Of a DNA stretch of 8,825 nucleotides, positions 6,555 through 8,825 are shown one piece after another. The stretch lies in the NCBI GenBank assembly GCA_900321505.1, contig ONWK01000084.1, forward strand, positions 1 through 8,825. The letters run 5' to 3'. Origin of the DNA: an uncultured Eubacteriales bacterium. Its GTDB lineage: Bacteria > Bacillota > Clostridia > Lachnospirales > Lachnospiraceae. A program made the translations under genes and the position numbers. The stretch's first letter is position 1. The number at the start of each line of letters is the position of its first letter. A model generated the notes under the pieces. It was given only the letters and a program-made list of their open reading frames with translations. It was not told where the DNA came from and made no database searches.

Positions 6555-7757
6555 ATGCTGGTAGTAAAGAAATTCGGCGGCACATCGGTTGCGAATAAGG
6601 AACGCATCTACAATGTGGCAAACCGCTGCATCGAGGAGTACAAACAGGGAAATGATGTTGTGGTCGTCCTTTCGGCCATGGGTAAGTACACGGATGAGCT
6701 GATCACGATGGCAAAGGACATCAATGAAAATCCGCCCAAGAGAGAGATGGACATGCTCTTCACCATCGGAGAGCAGATGTCGGTGGCTTTGATGGCCATG
6801 GCCATGAACAAGCTTGGAGTTCCTGCGATATCGCTGAACGCATTCCAGGTGGCTATGCATACAACCTCCGTATACGGAAATGCAAGGCTCAAGAGGATCG
6901 ACTGCGAGCGCATCAAGAATGAGCTGGAGCAGCGTAAGATCGTGATCATCACGGGCTTCCAGGGTGTAAACAAGTATGATGATTACACAACTCTCGGACG
7001 CGGCGGCTCCGATACTACGGCAGTGGCACTTGCGGCAGCGCTTCATGCAGATAAATGTGAGATCTACACGGATGTTGACGGAGTTTATACCGCTGATCCG
7101 CGTATCGTTAAGAACGCACGCAAGCTTCCTCAGGTTACCTACGATGAGATGCTTGAGCTTGCAACTCTCGGAGCCGGTGTCCTGCACAACCGGTCTGTGG
7201 AGCTGGCAAAGAAATTCGGTGTAAAGCTGGTAGTACGCAGCAGTCTGAATACGAATGAAGGAACGATAGTAAGGAGAGGACATAAAATGGAGAAGATGAT
7301 CGTAAGCGGTGTAGCCTGTGATAAGGATGCGGCAAGAGTTGCAGTTATAGGACTTAAGGATGAGCCCGGTGTGGCATTTAAGCTCTTCAATGCGCTGGCT
7401 CAGGCCAATATCAACATTGACATGATACTTCAGTCGGTTGGACGTCAGGGCACAAAGGATATCACATTTACATGCAGCATCAACGATGCTGATGATGCGG
7501 CACGTATCATTTCCGACAGCATGGATTATGAATCTCTCGATGTAAACAAGGAGGTTTCCAAGGTTTCCATAGTCGGAGCGGGTATGCAGAGCAATGCAGG
7601 TGTTGCTGCAAAGATGTTTGAGGCGCTTTACAATGCGAACATAAATATCCGCATGATCTCCACATCAGAGATCCGCGTAACCGTCCTGATCGATGAGAAG
7701 AATACAGACCGGGCTATGAACGCTATACATGACAAATTCGATCTGGGAAATGAGTAA
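6555..7757 (+). CDS. lysC: Aspartate kinase (monofunctional, two ACT domains)
   Basis: Phosphorylates L-aspartate with ATP, the first step to lysine, threonine and methionine. The 400-residue product opens with KFGGTSV (6-12). It carries IGEQ (71-74), the SLNAFQ segment (93-98), the nucleotide-site stretch TLGRGGSDTTA (146-156) and YTDVDGVYTADPRIV (171-185). Two ACT domains follow at about 262-325 and 336-398; the second contains SIVGAGMQSNAGV (338-350), typical of feedback-regulated kinases. ATG 6555 was chosen because homologues begin directly at this strand. AAGGAG lies 12 nt upstream (6537-6542), a slightly long spacing. An in-frame GTG at 6510 would add 15 residues but has no separate ribosome site. 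A strong internal ribosome site inside the gene predicts a second product (see 7271-7289). Allosteric inhibition by lysine and/or threonine is expected from the ACT domains, but which effector cannot be told from the sequence. The gene is followed closely by a terminator-like hairpin. Confidence 0.97.
   Translation: MLVVKKFGGTSVANKERIYNVANRCIEEYKQGNDVVVVLSAMGKYTDELITMAKDINENPPKREMDMLFTIGEQMSVALMAMAMNKLGVPAISLNAFQVAMHTTSVYGNARLKRIDCERIKNELEQRKIVIITGFQGVNKYDDYTTLGRGGSDTTAVALAAALHADKCEIYTDVDGVYTADPRIVKNARKLPQVTYDEMLELATLGAGVLHNRSVELAKKFGVKLVVRSSLNTNEGTIVRRGHKMEKMIVSGVACDKDAARVAVIGLKDEPGVAFKLFNALAQANINIDMILQSVGRQGTKDITFTCSINDADDAARIISDSMDYESLDVNKEVSKVSIVGAGMQSNAGVAAKMFEALYNANINIRMISTSEIRVTVLIDEKNTDRAMNAIHDKFDLGNE
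7271..7289 (+). promoter_or_regulatory. Internal ribosome binding site and start for an aspartate kinase beta subunit
   Basis: AAGGAGAGGA at 7271-7280 lies 6 nt before ATG 7287-7289, which is in frame with lysC and is codon 245. Translation from here would give a 156-residue protein (7287-7757) with only the two ACT domains. In Bacillus subtilis aspartokinase II and Corynebacterium LysC, a beta subunit is made from just such an internal in-frame start and joins the full-length alpha subunit in an alpha2beta2 enzyme. The match in place, frame and ribosome site is strong; production of the protein here is inferred. Confidence 0.7.
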
Positions 7758-7762
7758 GCTTA

Positions 7763-7797
7763 AGGGACGGTTCTGAATAAATGAACCGTCCTTCTTT
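7763..7797 (+). terminator. Intrinsic terminator-like hairpin after lysC
   Basis: GGACGGTTC (7765-7773) pairs perfectly with GAACCGTCC (7783-7791), extended by a G-U and an A-U pair, around a 9-nt loop (TGAATAAAT). TTCTTT (7792-7797) follows. The T-run is short and interrupted, so termination may be partial. It sits 5 nt after the lysC stop and marks the likely end of the secA-prfB-hom-lysC unit. Confidence 0.7.
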
Positions 7798-7829
7798 AAA
7801 TGTGTTTTCGGGGAGTAGGGGGGACGGAA

Positions 7830-8321
7830 ATGAGTGATACGAAACGGACTGATTATATCTCCTGGGACCAGTATTTTATGGGGATCGCCATGCTTTCGGC
7901 AGAGCGTTCGAAGGACCCGAATACTCAGGTGGGAGCCTGTATCGTGGGTGAGGATAACCGTATACTTTCAGTTGGTTACAACGGGATGCCGCAGGGCTGT
8001 GAGGATGATGATATGCCCTGGGGACGTGACGGGTCCGCGCTGGATTCCAAGTATATGTTTGTCTGCCATGCAGAGCTTAATGCGATACTCAATTACCGCG
8101 GCACAGGATCCATGAAGGGCGCGCGGGTGTATGTAACGCTTTTCCCGTGCAACGAGTGTGCGAAGGCGATAATCCAGAGCGGGATCACGGAGGTGGTTTA
8201 CCGTGAGGATAAATATATTGACTCCGAATCCACCATTGCATCGAAGCAGATGTTTGACAGGACGGGAGTGAAGTACAGGCAGCTTCTGCCTGTTGGAAAG
8301 AAGATAACTCTGGAGGTGTAG
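7830..8321 (+). CDS. Deoxycytidylate (dCMP) deaminase, eukaryote/T-even-like type
   Basis: Zinc enzyme that deaminates dCMP to dUMP, feeding thymidylate synthesis. The 163-residue product carries the catalytic CHAELNAI block (C79 to I86, with zinc ligand H80 and proton-shuttle E82) and PCNECAK (106-112, with zinc ligands C107 and C110). The segment GYNGMPQGCEDDDMPW (49-64) matches the part of the T4 and human-type enzymes that binds the allosteric nucleotides dCTP and dTTP. SKDPNTQVGACIV (27-39) is also typical. ATG 7830 follows a strong AGGGGGG site (7817-7823); an in-frame upstream ATG at 7800 would add ten residues of no recognisable character and lies in the run-out of the terminator. In Bacillus the functional counterpart is called comEB, but this sequence reads closer to eukaryotic DCTD. 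No promoter is apparent between the hairpin after lysC and this gene. Confidence 0.95.
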   Translation: MSDTKRTDYISWDQYFMGIAMLSAERSKDPNTQVGACIVGEDNRILSVGYNGMPQGCEDDDMPWGRDGSALDSKYMFVCHAELNAILNYRGTGSMKGARVYVTLFPCNECAKAIIQSGITEVVYREDKYIDSESTIASKQMFDRTGVKYRQLLPVGKKITLEV

Positions 8322-8323
8322 GA

Positions 8324-8341
8324 CGCCCGGCTCCCCGGGCG
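8324..8341 (+). other. GC-only hairpin between dCMP deaminase and tsaE
   Basis: CGCCCGG (8324-8330) pairs perfectly with CCGGGCG (8335-8341) around a 4-nt loop. It starts 3 nt after the deaminase stop and ends shortly before the tsaE ribosome site. No T-run follows, so it is not a standard terminator. It may mark an mRNA processing or stability element, or affect tsaE translation; this is inference. Confidence 0.5.
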
Positions 8342-8358
8342 GATGGGAAAGGATGAAG

Positions 8359-8787
8359 ATGCAGCAGATAACAGAAACCTACAGTCCGGAGGAGACCTTT
8401 GCTCTTGCGAAGCGGATGGGCGAAAAGGCTGAGGGCGGCGAGGTATATTGTCTGGACGGAGATCTGGGCGTGGGAAAGACTGTATTTGCCCAGGGCTTCG
8501 GCGCGGGACTGGGTATAGATGAACCTATGGCAAGCCCAACATTTACAATACTTAAGGAATATCACACGGGACGGCTGGCGCTTTACCATTTCGATGTTTA
8601 CCGTATCGGCTCCGAGGATGAGATGGAGGAGATAGGTTTCCATGACCTTGCAGGAGATGCGGAAGGGGTTTCACTGATCGAATGGTCCCGGCTGATAACA
8701 GGGATCATTCCGGAGGATGCGGTTCACGTGACCATAGAAAAGGATCCGGAGAAGGGATTTTCATACCGCAGGATACAGATATCCTGA
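8359..8787 (+). CDS. tsaE: tRNA threonylcarbamoyladenosine biosynthesis ATPase TsaE
   Basis: P-loop ATPase that works with TsaB and TsaD to put threonylcarbamoyl on A37 of ANN-decoding tRNAs. From ATG 8359 it has 142 residues, the usual size. It opens with TETYSPEETFALAKRMG (5-21). Walker A GDLGVGKT is at 34-41, followed by FAQGF (43-47). ASPTFT (58-63) is the conserved serine/threonine switch block, HFDVYR is at 77-82 and the IEW triad is at 107-109. Two start codons compete: ATG 8353 abuts the purine run, while ATG 8359 has AGGA (8350-8353) at 5-nt spacing and gives the usual short lead-in, so 8359 is preferred; the choice changes only two residues. In many Firmicutes tsaB follows tsaE; here only 38 bp remain before the window ends, so that cannot be seen. 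Confidence 0.96.
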   Translation: MQQITETYSPEETFALAKRMGEKAEGGEVYCLDGDLGVGKTVFAQGFGAGLGIDEPMASPTFTILKEYHTGRLALYHFDVYRIGSEDEMEEIGFHDLAGDAEGVSLIEWSRLITGIIPEDAVHVTIEKDPEKGFSYRRIQIS

Positions 8788-8790
8788 TCA

Positions 8791-8825
8791 GGGAAATCTT
8801 TTCCGGGCGGAAGGCCGGACCTTCC
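8791..8825 (+). repeat. Small inverted repeats downstream of tsaE at the window edge
   Basis: GGAAA (8792-8796) can pair with TTTCC (8800-8804), and GGAAGG (8809-8814) with CCTTCC (8820-8825) around CCGGA. The second may be half of a terminator, but the window stops before any T-run could be seen. No start codon of a next gene is visible. Confidence 0.3.

Noticed and set aside
6339..7283. A 314-codon minus-strand open frame opposite hom and lysC
   Set aside because: Same reasons: antisense to conserved catalytic regions and no family features.

Overview
The window looks like a piece of chromosome from a Gram-positive anaerobe of the Clostridia, most likely a Lachnospiraceae member. This rests on protein style (a SecA with a C-terminal CxCx8CC zinc motif, a 400-residue lysine-type aspartate kinase, a 403-residue homoserine dehydrogenase), on strong purine-rich ribosome binding sites and on vegetative (sigma-A type) promoters. 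Base composition is mixed, roughly half G+C by eye. There is no sign of phage, insertion sequence, CRISPR array, tRNA or rRNA. All genes are recognisable housekeeping genes.

Layout. Positions 1-1004 (minus strand) hold the N-terminal 334 codons of an alanine/glycine:cation symporter (AGCS family), cut by the left edge. Positions 1005-1289 are a divergent intergenic region. For the symporter it has a near-consensus promoter (TTGACT, 17 bp, TATAAT) followed by a 59-bp hairpin with an embedded U6 run, so the symporter leader looks attenuated. For secA it has a weaker candidate promoter. From 1290 onward everything is on the plus strand: secA (protein-export ATPase), prfB (peptide chain release factor 2), hom (homoserine dehydrogenase), lysC (aspartate kinase), an intrinsic-terminator-like hairpin, a dCMP deaminase, and tsaE (the ATPase of tRNA t6A synthesis). 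The window ends just after tsaE.

How the genes relate. secA, prfB, hom and lysC are tightly spaced (gaps of 36, 38 and 52 bp) and no terminator separates them, so they probably form one transcription unit ending at the hairpin at 7763-7797. hom and lysC encode two enzymes of the aspartate pathway: aspartate kinase opens the route to lysine, methionine and threonine, and homoserine dehydrogenase commits flux to methionine and threonine. secA and prfB serve protein export and translation termination and are not metabolically linked to them. The dCMP deaminase (dUMP supply for dTTP) and tsaE follow the hairpin with no clear promoter of their own, so readthrough or a promoter I cannot see is likely.

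I found no wholly new system. The observations most worth a second look are the hairpin between the symporter promoter and its start codon, a strong in-frame internal ribosome binding site in lysC that should yield a separate regulatory beta subunit, a prfB that lacks the usual programmed frameshift, and a dCMP deaminase of the eukaryote/T-even type.
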